Assembly (NCBI GenBank): GCA_964590495.1 | Contig: CAZPWQ010000004.1 | Span: 4,349 to 68,348, forward strand | Source of the DNA: CAZPWQ01 sp964590495 | GTDB taxonomy: Bacteria > Bacteroidota > Rhodothermia > Balneolales > Balneolaceae | Direction of reading: 5' to 3' | Length of the DNA: 64,000 bases | Shown here: one piece after another, positions 8,494 through 17,043 of the stretch | Layout: each line of letters opens with the position of its first letter | How positions within the stretch are numbered: the first letter of the stretch is position 1 | The notes under the pieces: model-generated | Database searches by the model: none | Seen by the model: only the letters and a program-made list of their open reading frames with translations | What the model was told of the DNA's origin: nothing | Position numbers and translations under genes: made by a program

Positions 8494-9432
8494 ATGATTA
8501 AACATATCTACAGGACAGCTACTGCGATTTTCATATTGATCGCATTTATTCAGGTACAGTGGCAACTTGGGCCTTTTGAGAAGTATCACGACAATCCGGT
8601 ACTCACTCCTCAGGGTGACACCTGGGAGGCTAAAGATGTGTTTAACCCTGCTGCCTGGACAGACGGAGAAACCGTTTACATGATCTACCGGGCAGAGGAT
8701 TCAACAGGGATCGGAGAATGGAACGGCACCTCCAGGCTTGGCCTGGCGAAAAGCACCGATGGTGTGAATTTCAGCCGGAATCCTGAACCTATACTGGAAC
8801 CAACCGAGTATTGGGAATTGCCGGGCGGATGCGAAGATCCGAGGATCGTACAAATCAACAATACTTTTTATCTCACATATACAGCCTATGACGGTGAAAA
8901 CGCCCGGCTGGCTCTCGCCACATCAGACAACCTGTTGGACTGGACAAAACATGGGCTGATATTTCCCGATCTTGAATGGTCAAAGGCCGGTGCAATGCTT
9001 CCGGAACCTGTTAACGGCAGGTATTGGATGTATTTTGGAGATACCAATATCTGGGCTGCCCACTCTGACGATCTTCTCCACTGGACCATGATCGAAGAAC
9101 CTGTCATGGAACCCAGGAAGGGCAGATTCGACAGCCGGCTTGTTGAACCGGGTCCTCCCCCGCTTATGACGGAAGATGGTATTTTGCTCTTATATAATGC
9201 AGCGGATGAAGACCTGGTATACGAAACCGGGCAGGTGCTGTTCGACGCACAGGATCCTACCAAAATAATTGCCCGGTCCGACACATCTTTCCTTCGGCCC
9301 GAAGCCAGGTTGGAGCAGGAAGGACAAATACCGAATGTAGTCTTCATTGAAGGCCTTGTGGACTTTAAAGATAAATGGTTTCTGTATTTCGGAATGGGAG
9401 ATTCAGGTATTGGTGTAGCGACGTCACAGTAA
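8494..9432 (+). CDS. Secreted GH130-like five-bladed beta-propeller glycosidase/phosphorylase
   Basis: The 312-residue protein begins with a short hydrophobic export or anchor segment (residues 8-22). A GH130-type propeller follows: PFEKYHDNPVLTP, VFNPAAW, GTSRLGLAKSTDG, the GCEDPRI motif carrying the family's acidic catalytic residue (near residue 112), YLTYTAYDG, a NGRYWMYFG blade and EGLVDFKDKWFLYFGMGD at the end. GH130 enzymes cleave beta-mannosides by phosphorolysis or hydrolysis; export from the phosphate-rich cytoplasm would favour hydrolysis, but that is inference. A second, cytoplasmic GH130 gene is at 58.5 kb. Confidence 0.82.
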   Translation: MIKHIYRTATAIFILIAFIQVQWQLGPFEKYHDNPVLTPQGDTWEAKDVFNPAAWTDGETVYMIYRAEDSTGIGEWNGTSRLGLAKSTDGVNFSRNPEPILEPTEYWELPGGCEDPRIVQINNTFYLTYTAYDGENARLALATSDNLLDWTKHGLIFPDLEWSKAGAMLPEPVNGRYWMYFGDTNIWAAHSDDLLHWTMIEEPVMEPRKGRFDSRLVEPGPPPLMTEDGILLLYNAADEDLVYETGQVLFDAQDPTKIIARSDTSFLRPEARLEQEGQIPNVVFIEGLVDFKDKWFLYFGMGDSGIGVATSQ

Positions 9433-9916
9433 ATAATTCCTCTTCGCCTCTGTTCTAAATCCTTGCAACCTATTGAAACAAGCCCCGCTGTCTATCCGGT
9501 ATCTGGGATCTGGTATCCAGTACTAATTAGTACGTACCGGATAAATATCTCTATGATCATCAATCATGTATTCCATCCTCAACAAAGGAAGATCCTCATC
9601 ATCTGATTTTTCCGATGATGGAAATATTCTTGCGATCATTTGTTTTATCTCCAGTTTATAATCGGTCTCTAAACACTCTGTAAATGATTTATTCATAGTG
9701 CCTGTATGTTGGTGGGTACTAATGGAAAAATATTATAGAACCAATCAAACAATTTTGTTCCCGCAACAAATACAAAATGGAGCATCATCATGATATCTGC
9801 AATCCAACATACTTAAGAAATAGCTGCCTTCGCTTTATTCATTCCGGCCCAAAACCATTATATTCCTTTTGAGTTATCATAAATAAATCAACAGCAGGAA
9901 TAAAAGCTTTATATAG
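9433..9916. other. Intergenic region with dispersed repeat and one small possible gene
   Basis: Bases 9493-9521 are a TATCCGGTATCTGG-type dispersed repeat, also seen at 29268, 31384 and 33719. A 57-codon minus-strand frame at 9523-9696 is listed separately. The remainder (9697-9916) is AT-rich and should contain the promoter of the DUF3127 gene. Confidence 0.6.
9523..9696 (-). CDS. Possible small protein, 57 residues
   Basis: An ATG at 9696 opens 57 codons ending in TAG at 9523-9525. The product begins MNKSFTECLETDYKLEIKQ and ends MIDDHRDIYPVRTN, with a charged, helix-favouring composition that reads like a real small protein. There is no obvious ribosome-binding site and I recognise no family. 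The stop lies at the edge of a dispersed repeat. Comparative data are needed to decide between gene and chance frame. Confidence 0.35.
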   Translation of the reverse strand: MNKSFTECLETDYKLEIKQMIARIFPSSEKSDDEDLPLLRMEYMIDDHRDIYPVRTN

Positions 9917-10276
9917 ATGGATTTAAAAATATCAGGAAAAGTTGTACAGGTTTTAGAAGAACAATCCGGAGAGGGGAAAAACGGCCCCTGGAGAAAACAG
10001 GATTTCATCCTCGAAACAGCCGGTGAATACCCGAGGAAAATTTGTATTACTCAATGGGGAGACAATATTGACCATAATTCAGTAGCCGTTGATGATGCGC
10101 TGACGGCTTCTATTGATATTCAAAGCCGCGAATATAAAGGCCGCTGGTATACAGATGTTAAAGCCTGGAAAATCGAAAAAGAGAACGATGCCACTTCCCG
10201 GGCACCAAGCGCTGAAAACTTTGACCCTCTCGACCTGCCGGAAAGCGATGACAGCGATGATGGATTACCTTTTTAG
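9917..10276 (+). CDS. DUF3127 protein, single-strand-binding-like fold with SSB-type tail
   Basis: The 119-residue protein matches DUF3127, an OB-fold-like family of Bacteroidota: MDLKISGKVVQVLEEQSGEGKNG at the start, then WRKQDFILET, PRKICITQWGD and YKGRWYTDVKAWKIE. After residue 92 comes a disordered acidic tail ending SDDGLPF. This closely resembles the conserved tip of bacterial SSB (DDDIPF), which docks RecQ, PriA, RecO and other repair proteins. That suggests a nucleic-acid binding role with recruitment of genome-maintenance factors, but no function has been shown here. Confidence 0.85.
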   Translation: MDLKISGKVVQVLEEQSGEGKNGPWRKQDFILETAGEYPRKICITQWGDNIDHNSVAVDDALTASIDIQSREYKGRWYTDVKAWKIEKENDATSRAPSAENFDPLDLPESDDSDDGLPF

Positions 10277-10349
10277 ATTATATAGATAGGTATTGGTTAA
10301 TAGTTATCGGCTATTGGCATCATTCTTCGCCCAAATTACCTGTGATATC

Positions 10350-10832
10350 ATGTTAGAACAGTATCAAATACGCATTCAGTATAGAAACCAGGAGAGGCAG
10401 GTTTTTAACGCGCTGCTCGCATTGGCAACAGGTATTCTTACTCTCATTTATCCCAACTTCCTCTACCTGATTGCAGGCGGGTATCTGATTGCTTTAGGAT
10501 TATTATTCCTCCTGTTCAGAATACCTTCCTCGCTTTCAGCCATACCCATTGTGGCAGGTGTGATAATATTTATTTTCCCGGAACTGATTCCCGTTACTTT
10601 TGCAGCATTTCTGGGACTATTCGGATTAATGCTGCTGTTTGCATTTCAGTTTACACTGACAGGAATTCTCACTCTCATTATTGCTATCCTTATAGTTATA
10701 AATCCCGATTCAGTAGCTTACCTGATTGCCACCTTTTTACTTCTGTACGCTATTTCAAATCTTATCCGGTTTTACCGGAATTGGCAAAGCCGGAACGGCA
10801 GTCAAAATGAGGGTTCAATCACTATAGAATAA
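10350..10832 (+). CDS. Small polytopic membrane protein (DUF308/HdeD-like)
   Basis: The product is about 160 residues from the ATG at 10350. It has a short basic N-terminus (IRIQYRNQERQ) and then five to six closely spaced hydrophobic helices with repeated GxLTLIYPxF / GILTLIIAILIVINPD patterns, as in HdeD/DUF308 proteins, where each pair of helices is a repeat. The open frame could start at a TTG at 10293, but that lies within a dispersed TATTGGTTAATAG repeat, so the internal ATG is preferred. Function is unknown. Confidence 0.75.
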   Translation: MLEQYQIRIQYRNQERQVFNALLALATGILTLIYPNFLYLIAGGYLIALGLLFLLFRIPSSLSAIPIVAGVIIFIFPELIPVTFAAFLGLFGLMLLFAFQFTLTGILTLIIAILIVINPDSVAYLIATFLLLYAISNLIRFYRNWQSRNGSQNEGSITIE

Positions 10833-10866
10833 GCTTAAAGTGGTCAACTGTTCAGGTTCATTACAG

Positions 10867-11553
10867 CTATGAACCTTCCTGCTCCGATTCCGGAAGAACA
10901 CGAACCTGAATATTGCGGTAATAAATACGACTATCCGGATCATGAGCCTGCAGGGCTATGGTACCACTGCCGAGGCTGTTGGGACCTTCCCTGTCTTCAG
11001 GTTCGGTAAACTCCATCACCACTTTATCATTAACTTTAAACGTAATCTGCTGTCCCTCTACAGCAATATGATAGGTAAACCACTCTTCATCGTTATGGGG
11101 TGCGTCATTCATAACATCATTGACAGCATAAAGACTGCCCGTCTTCCTGGGGTCATCATGTGTGGCATTGACCTGTGCTTCATAACCGGCCTCCGGCCAT
11201 CCCTCTTCCTGATATTCCGTATGGAAAAAGATGCCGGAATTGGCTTTGGGATAGGTATAGACCTCCGCTTTAAATTCGAAATTGTCAAAATCGGCTTCGG
11301 CTACCGGGCCCTCGTAAAACAGATGTGAGCGCGGACCATCCACTACAATCCTGCCATCTTCTATACTGAATGAATCTTTATTTTCACTTGCACGCCAGCC
11401 TTCAAATGTTTCCCCGTCCCATAGCGTGACCCATTCCTCTTCATTGTTATCCGGCTCCGGTGGGTTTTCATTTTCCTCACATCCGGTAATTAATACCGCG
11501 GAGAACAGAAGGCAGCAGCAAATGTGAAACAAGTTATTCTTATTCATATTCAT
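10867..11553 (-). CDS. DUF1080 (3-keto-disaccharide hydrolase-like) lipoprotein
   Basis: The 228-residue protein has a signal peptide ending in the lipobox LITGC (Cys25). An acidic linker follows, then a concanavalin-like DUF1080 domain starting at WVTLWDGETFEGWRASEN and ending LQAHDPDSRIYYRNIQVRVL. Some family members cleave 3-keto-glycosides; others are probable sugar-binding proteins. It is the last gene on the minus strand of the envelope-polysaccharide cluster, 200 bases after the deacetylase, so its membership of that unit is uncertain. A second DUF1080 lipoprotein is at 31.5 kb. The stop lies in a small hairpin (10855-10875) shared with the convergent gene. Confidence 0.88.
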   Translation of the reverse strand: MNMNKNNLFHICCCLLFSAVLITGCEENENPPEPDNNEEEWVTLWDGETFEGWRASENKDSFSIEDGRIVVDGPRSHLFYEGPVAEADFDNFEFKAEVYTYPKANSGIFFHTEYQEEGWPEAGYEAQVNATHDDPRKTGSLYAVNDVMNDAPHNDEEWFTYHIAVEGQQITFKVNDKVVMEFTEPEDREGPNSLGSGTIALQAHDPDSRIYYRNIQVRVLPESEQEGS

Positions 11554-11753
11554 AAGCTTATTTTAAAAAGGTTAAAAAAATTACAGAATTACTCGGCTAT
11601 TGTATCAATTTTTTATCACTAAGGAAGAAACCACGGATTATTTTCGAAATACATAGTAACAAGAAATTCTGTGGTTGTACAACTTTCCAGAAGGATAAGT
11701 TATATTAGTTCTTTTAAAACAAGTACGAAACAATTACTCATAACACGTTTACC

Positions 11754-12674
11754 TTATTCTTTCAAATCCTTGAATCGATCTACATCTTCAATACCTTTGG
11801 CATCCATCAGATCCTTAAAGGTGACCAGTTTGATATTATTTTCCTCCAGCGCATTGCCAAAAGCATCGGAAGTCAAAGCATCGAGTTCTCCCTGCCGGTG
11901 TTTACTCATTTCGAGAGAGATGGAACCGGTGCTGTTCATATCTTTCATGGCTCCGAGTTCGGCGTCATCGTGTCCGATGTGCACCATCAAATAATTATAT
12001 CCGGGCTCAAATTGATTGGCCATCGTTACCAGACTGTCCGTTTTATCCTCAGGGGCGGCTGCATATTGTGAAGACCAGCGGGGAGTGTCATAGTCACCCC
12101 ACATTCCAAGGTTGTATTCCCTGGCAAGCTGCTCGGTAACATTGCGAAAACCAGGAACACCTAATGTCCCCATATGATAATCCACATAATCTATTCGCAA
12201 GCCGCTTTGCAGGGCCCGTTCAATCTGGGCTCTCAGTTCTTTTTCCATATCATCACGTTTGGGCGGATTATTTCTCAACGGCTCGGTGGTATGATAGAAA
12301 TGACCGTCTTTATCTACAAGCGATGGTACAGCCTCCCTTCCGGTAATGGGTCCCCAGCGGTAATTTTCCCACTCGGAGTTAAGCGTAAGATGAATACCGA
12401 CCGATACATTGTCGTATTCTTTCAAGATAGAAACAGCTTCCTTGTACCAGGGACAGGGGAACATAACAGAAGCAGAAACCGGATAGCCTGTTTCAAGCAA
12501 TTCTTTCAGCGCCATGTTCACGGAATGACTCATGCCTATATCATCAGCCCGGATCATAAGAAAGGTAGTTGTATCTGCTGAACTGGATTGACCTGTAACT
12601 GGTATTGTCATGAACAGGCTTAATACTATACACAGTGCCAAAGATATGCCGGTATTTCTATTCATGTAACTCAT
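11754..12674 (-). CDS. Secreted YdjC/ChbG-type carbohydrate deacetylase
   Basis: The 306-residue protein has a signal peptide (cleavage after TGQ near residue 29). Its YdjC fold has the metal-binding motifs of the ChbG/HpnK family: RADDIGMSHSVN (42-53), VGIHLTLNSEW and DYHMG. These enzymes remove acetyl groups from N-acetylhexosamines. The gene begins 46 bases after the stop of the YaiO-type barrel gene and in the same direction, so it probably acts in the periplasm on the polymer handled by that cluster, as PgaB does in poly-N-acetylglucosamine systems. That functional parallel is inference. ATG at 12665 is an alternative start. Confidence 0.87.
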   Translation of the reverse strand: MSYMNRNTGISLALCIVLSLFMTIPVTGQSSSADTTTFLMIRADDIGMSHSVNMALKELLETGYPVSASVMFPCPWYKEAVSILKEYDNVSVGIHLTLNSEWENYRWGPITGREAVPSLVDKDGHFYHTTEPLRNNPPKRDDMEKELRAQIERALQSGLRIDYVDYHMGTLGVPGFRNVTEQLAREYNLGMWGDYDTPRWSSQYAAAPEDKTDSLVTMANQFEPGYNYLMVHIGHDDAELGAMKDMNSTGSISLEMSKHRQGELDALTSDAFGNALEENNIKLVTFKDLMDAKGIEDVDRFKDLKE

Positions 12675-12720
12675 ACTTTTAATTATTAATTATCAAAAAG
12701 ATATATAATAATTTTTTTCC

Positions 12721-13983
12721 TCAAAACCTGTACGAAAGGTACAATTTAACCTTAATCCGGTTTCGCCTGAAATTTGAAAATTCCTCTGAGTCATAGCCGG
12801 CATTACCACCGATGTTAATACGTTTACTTACCGGATATTGTGATTCAATCGAAAGGGACGAGGAATTTAATGTACGGATATCTTCCGCAAACTGTATATC
12901 CGTCGAAGCTGAACCATATCCGCCGGAAATACCCAAATAAGTTTCTGCATCACCAAAATACCTTCGTACCATTATATTGCCTGACTGGGAATTGCCTCCG
13001 GAGGATGGCACAAAGTACGTACGACCGGTTAACATATAACTGCCCCAGTACTTAGTCAAAGATGCGGTATAAATGGTAGTTTGGGAAGTCGAAAATTCAA
13101 GATATCGTATCCCCCCCTCCAGTTCCATGCTTGCCGGCAGCGACTTGTAAAGAGAAAGCCCAAACCTGTAACGAGGGTATATGGACGCCTCAGAATAGCC
13201 ACCGCTGATATAAGCATACAGCCCTTTAAACAAAGTTGGATATGCATCCATATTAAACTGCACGCCATCACTGCCAAAACGGTCGGCGTGCTGTATGCGG
13301 CCGATGACAGACCCAAATTTCAATTGCCTGCTCAGCTGAAATTCCCAGAAGTTCCATGGATCGAATATTTCTTCAAATCGGTCATGCCGGTAAGATATTG
13401 TTGCACCGTATTTCATCTGTTCCAATCTGACCGTCTCCAGTGCCTGCCGGGCATCTACGCTGCCGGGATAAATCTCAAGAATCTCCCGGTAAATTTCTTC
13501 AGCCGAAGAATATTTTTCAGTGGCATTCAATACAGAGGCCCGCTTTAACATAAACTCTTGATCCTCCGGGTAATACTGTTGTGCTTTTGACGACCATCTC
13601 AATGCTTCGCTGCTATTACCGGATTGTAACTCTATATCGATCACAGCCAACAGGCTGCGTCGATCATCCGGATCCTGACTGAGCACGTTATTTAACTCTT
13701 CGCGCGCCCTGTCGTAATTCCCCTCCCATCCATACAACCTGGCTATAAATAATCGAATCCCGTGATAATCAGGGCTGCGTGCCAACGCCTTATAGGCTAT
13801 TTCCCGCGCCTTGTCATAATCGTTATCATCAAACGCGGCCTCACGCGCCTGTTTGTACTGCTCATCTACAGTTAATTCGGAATCCTGAGCCAATACGATT
13901 TCCGAAACTGGTGTTAAAATAAACGCCAGTATAAAGATGAAAAATCCAACTCTGAATCTTTTACCTGCTGTTTTTCTATGCAT
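12721..13983 (-). CDS. yaiO: YaiO-type outer-membrane protein: periplasmic TPR domain plus beta-barrel
   Basis: The 420-residue protein has a signal peptide (1-32, LAQ/D), a TPR region (about 40-190) and a C-terminal beta-barrel (about 192-420) of alternating aromatic and polar residues ending in LYLSYRF with terminal Phe. This is the YaiO family layout and also the general plan of PgaA, the outer-membrane porin for poly-N-acetylglucosamine. Its TPR segment is visibly homologous to the C-terminal TPR tail of the neighbouring LtaS-like protein. It starts 33 bases after that gene's stop and is followed closely by the deacetylase. Likely role: export or anchoring of a surface polymer. Confidence 0.85.
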   Translation of the reverse strand: MHRKTAGKRFRVGFFIFILAFILTPVSEIVLAQDSELTVDEQYKQAREAAFDDNDYDKAREIAYKALARSPDYHGIRLFIARLYGWEGNYDRAREELNNVLSQDPDDRRSLLAVIDIELQSGNSSEALRWSSKAQQYYPEDQEFMLKRASVLNATEKYSSAEEIYREILEIYPGSVDARQALETVRLEQMKYGATISYRHDRFEEIFDPWNFWEFQLSRQLKFGSVIGRIQHADRFGSDGVQFNMDAYPTLFKGLYAYISGGYSEASIYPRYRFGLSLYKSLPASMELEGGIRYLEFSTSQTTIYTASLTKYWGSYMLTGRTYFVPSSGGNSQSGNIMVRRYFGDAETYLGISGGYGSASTDIQFAEDIRTLNSSSLSIESQYPVSKRINIGGNAGYDSEEFSNFRRNRIKVKLYLSYRF

Positions 13984-14016
13984 GGCAATGTATTTAAAGC
14001 CTAATACAATCTGGGG

Positions 14017-16461
14017 TTATTGAGAAATATACGTTTTCAATTCAGGCAATTTTTTATTGCGCGGATGATTTTCTTTCAGCCTGAAATATACCTGCTCTAT
14101 CTTCGAATACCTATTCAACTCAGCCAGTACCTGGATCTTTTTTTCCAGGAACTGTTCATGATTCGGGTGATGTTCAAGTCCGTTATTGATGACTTCAAGG
14201 GCTGTCTCATAATTGCCATCCCAATACTCCGTGTCATATAGAGCATTATAGGAGTCATCATATTCCGGATGTTGCTCTAATATTTCTTTATATATTTTTC
14301 TGGCCTTATCATATGATCCATCCCAGGCATGGGTCCGTCCAACTAACAACTTAACATCCAAATAATCAGCATCACGTGAAAGTATTCGCACAGCGACAGC
14401 TCTGGAAGCTTCATATTGTTCTTCAAATGCCAGTTGACGTGCCAGCTCAAACTGCTCGTCCAGACTCATCCCGGCGGAATCGATCCTGTTGAAAAGGGTA
14501 TCGTACTCAACTATGTATCTGTATTTTTGCGACATATTGCTGCCGCCGGACCTGGGGTATATTTTATTATTGTCGAATACATATTCATTTTTGGATTTAA
14601 ACTGGTTCAATTTTTCAAGAATTCGAACTCTTTTATTTTCCTCATTAACAGTTATAAGTCGCAGATTTTCCCGTAACTCATACAGTTTGTTATCTGACAG
14701 ATAATAAGAGCCGTCTATAAAGTCCGTTAGCTGATTTTTATTCTTCATCAGCGGTAAAGAATGAATATTCTGAAAAGAACGCGATGTATCCGGTGGCGAA
14801 CCTATCCAGTGCACATTATCGGGCGTTTCAAGGCCGGCGTTATGCTTTAATAAGGAGATTAAGCCGGGTATTATGTTAGCATGAGTATTTACCGACTGAA
14901 ATTGAACCGGTGCCTTGAGTAAAGGAGAGTATATGATAATTGGTACATGATAGCGAGAAATACTGCTCGTCTGTGGGACAGGTATAAGCCAGTGATCACC
15001 TGTAATTATAAAGATCGTATTATCAAATCTTTCTCGGGTGCGATAATTTGCCATAAACTCTTTTATGGCGTCATCCGTAAATAAAAGTGTTGTTAATTCC
15101 GATCGATAGCGCCTGAAATCTTCTTTTTGGGCTTCCGGCGCATCTATTTGCTTTACCAGGTTATCAAATTTATTGGCGTATTTTTCCGGTTGAGGAACTG
15201 TAAATGGAGAATGACTCTGAAGTGTATGATAAATCCCCAACCGCGGAAATGCCTTCGCTGTATCTTCTATCGAAGAAGCTATGTCAAGCATAGTCCGGTC
15301 ATCAAAGCCCCAATAGTTTTCATTCTTTTCTTTTTCCCCGGAACCCAATTGACTCTGAATTTTTTGTTTATTGAGTATAAAATCCATTCCCTGGTAGTTC
15401 AGAAAGTAATCCAGCTTATCAAAATAAGTATCATAGCCGCTGTAAAACGAAGTGCGATATCCCTGCTCCTTCAAAAGGCTGATCAGCGTAAAGTGATCCG
15501 GATAATCCGGACCGGCATTCATAAAGCCATTTCGACCATGCGGAAGTGAACCCAGCAGCGACGGCATCATTCCAAATGTACGGCCTGAAAGACTCAGACC
15601 GTTTTCCCAGTAAAGACCTTCCTGTGCAAGTGAATCTATAAAAGGAGCAAAACCGGACCACTTCCCGCTTCCCGTGAACTCTCCACCCAGGCTTTCCACC
15701 AACAGAAATACAATATCCGGCTGTTCCTCAAGATCTCTGAAATAAGGCCCCAGTACATTTTCATCAGCAGCAGTACGCAGAAATGGATACTCCTCTTTAA
15801 AATCAAATTCTCCGGGTCTGCCGGCAAACCAGTTACCAGCTTTAATTCCTGAAGAAATAAAATAAGCTAATTTGTTAGATCTGTAATTAGTCGGTGTTTC
15901 TATGCTGAAGTTTAAGGGAATGCCGATAACCATCGACAGGCAGAATCCTGACAAAATCCACGCTCTCTGCTTGCTGGAAAACAATGGCTTACTCAACATT
16001 TTATGTATGGAGTAATAAAGTATGCCAGCAATAGCCAAAAACATCAATATTCCTTCAGGTGTAAGACCTTCCGCGGCTATGACAGTATCGATCATTTCTT
16101 GCAGGGTGTATATCCAGAATTCAGGGCCAAGAGGCACAAGAGTAGCACCAAAATAGGTGATCAGTAAAAGATTTGACAAACCGAAACCCATTATTAATAT
16201 CGTTGTAATGATATACTGTTTTGATGGAAGAACTTTTCTCACCCCGGCAAAGAACAGCATCAACAAAATAGCGGCAACAAGGGAAAATTGAATATCACTA
16301 ATTATCCCCATAACCAGATAAGGCAAATCGAATATCTCTGTACTGTGATGATACCACAGCAATCCCCATTCACAGATACGCCCGAACACTAAAGCAGTAA
16401 AAAGTGCCAAAACTATAGGAATAAAATTTAGAATATGCTTTAAAAGTGCACTATTTATCAT
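14017..16461 (-). CDS. LtaS-like phosphoglycerol transferase/sulfatase fused to a C-terminal TPR domain
   Basis: The 814-residue protein has about five N-terminal membrane helices (10-190), an extracytoplasmic alkaline-phosphatase-fold domain (about 245-560) and a TPR tail (668-805). Catalytic features are the metal ligand Glu256 in LLVESLGG, the nucleophile candidate Thr295 in SGRTFGMMPS, and GDHW (488-491) where LtaS proteins have GDHG. Such enzymes transfer phosphoglycerol or phosphoethanolamine onto envelope glycans. The TPR tail is unusual and resembles that of the next gene's product, suggesting docking to the same partner. It is first on the minus strand, divergent from the receiver-HEAT-glycosyltransferase operon. 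Confidence 0.87.
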   Translation of the reverse strand: MINSALLKHILNFIPIVLALFTALVFGRICEWGLLWYHHSTEIFDLPYLVMGIISDIQFSLVAAILLMLFFAGVRKVLPSKQYIITTILIMGFGLSNLLLITYFGATLVPLGPEFWIYTLQEMIDTVIAAEGLTPEGILMFLAIAGILYYSIHKMLSKPLFSSKQRAWILSGFCLSMVIGIPLNFSIETPTNYRSNKLAYFISSGIKAGNWFAGRPGEFDFKEEYPFLRTAADENVLGPYFRDLEEQPDIVFLLVESLGGEFTGSGKWSGFAPFIDSLAQEGLYWENGLSLSGRTFGMMPSLLGSLPHGRNGFMNAGPDYPDHFTLISLLKEQGYRTSFYSGYDTYFDKLDYFLNYQGMDFILNKQKIQSQLGSGEKEKNENYWGFDDRTMLDIASSIEDTAKAFPRLGIYHTLQSHSPFTVPQPEKYANKFDNLVKQIDAPEAQKEDFRRYRSELTTLLFTDDAIKEFMANYRTRERFDNTIFIITGDHWLIPVPQTSSISRYHVPIIIYSPLLKAPVQFQSVNTHANIIPGLISLLKHNAGLETPDNVHWIGSPPDTSRSFQNIHSLPLMKNKNQLTDFIDGSYYLSDNKLYELRENLRLITVNEENKRVRILEKLNQFKSKNEYVFDNNKIYPRSGGSNMSQKYRYIVEYDTLFNRIDSAGMSLDEQFELARQLAFEEQYEASRAVAVRILSRDADYLDVKLLVGRTHAWDGSYDKARKIYKEILEQHPEYDDSYNALYDTEYWDGNYETALEVINNGLEHHPNHEQFLEKKIQVLAELNRYSKIEQVYFRLKENHPRNKKLPELKTYISQ

Positions 16462-16598
16462 TTTTTTCTCGGTTTACAGCGATTCAAGCAAGTATTACAC
16501 TATAATATTAAATTTTTTTAATGTTTATTAATAATTTTTATTACATTGGCTATAAGGTTTCAAACAAAAAAGGTACTTGACTAAAAAAGATAGGGTCT

Positions 16599-16614
16599 GA
16601 ACTTATAAAAGTTC
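16599..16614. promoter_or_regulatory. Palindrome in the divergent polysaccharide-cluster promoter region
   Basis: GAACTT-ATAA-AAGTTC lies 31 bases upstream of the receiver gene, within the 184-base AT-rich region between the two divergent operons. It could be an operator or a 5' leader hairpin. There is no direct evidence for a binding protein. Confidence 0.3.
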
Positions 16615-16645
16615 GGCAATAATTTATAAGGAAAGGGGCAATATT

Positions 16646-17041
16646 ATGGATACTATAACCGCAGTCGCAAAAGATGAAATTCTTATAATTGATGATGATG
16701 AATTAACGCGTAAGCTGATACAGCGGATCCTGGAGCGGGAGTTCAATTTCAATATTTCCACTTTCGGTAATGGACTGGAAGGTTTGGAATATGCACAGAA
16801 AAATCCTCCGGGATTGATTATTCTTGATCTTATGCTGCCCGGTATGAACGGTTTTGAAGTACTGAAAGAATTGCGTAACGGAGAAAACCCGAATAAGACC
16901 AAGGTCATACTCGTCTCAGCAAAATCCAGGTCTGATGATATTGAGCGTGGATTCGATCTTACTGCTGACGAGTATATCACAAAACCTTTTCAACCACAGG
17001 AATTTGTCGCACGTGTCAGGAAGCTTCTCAGAGCAAGCTGA
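16646..17041 (+). CDS. Single-domain response regulator of the polysaccharide cluster
   Basis: The 131-residue receiver has a complete set of residues: IIDDDE (14-19), acceptor Asp61 in LDLMLPGMNG, Ser in LVSAKSRSDD and Lys in YITKPFQ. It has no output domain, so it should act by protein contact, probably on the HEAT-repeat protein or the glycosyltransferase encoded just downstream, much as c-di-GMP or receiver proteins switch other synthases. A good AGGGG ribosome site lies about 10 bases before the ATG. No cognate kinase is adjacent; kinases at 6-7 kb, 27.7 kb or 41.8 kb are possible sources. Confidence 0.9.
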   Translation: MDTITAVAKDEILIIDDDELTRKLIQRILEREFNFNISTFGNGLEGLEYAQKNPPGLIILDLMLPGMNGFEVLKELRNGENPNKTKVILVSAKSRSDDIERGFDLTADEYITKPFQPQEFVARVRKLLRAS

Positions 17042-17043
17042 AA

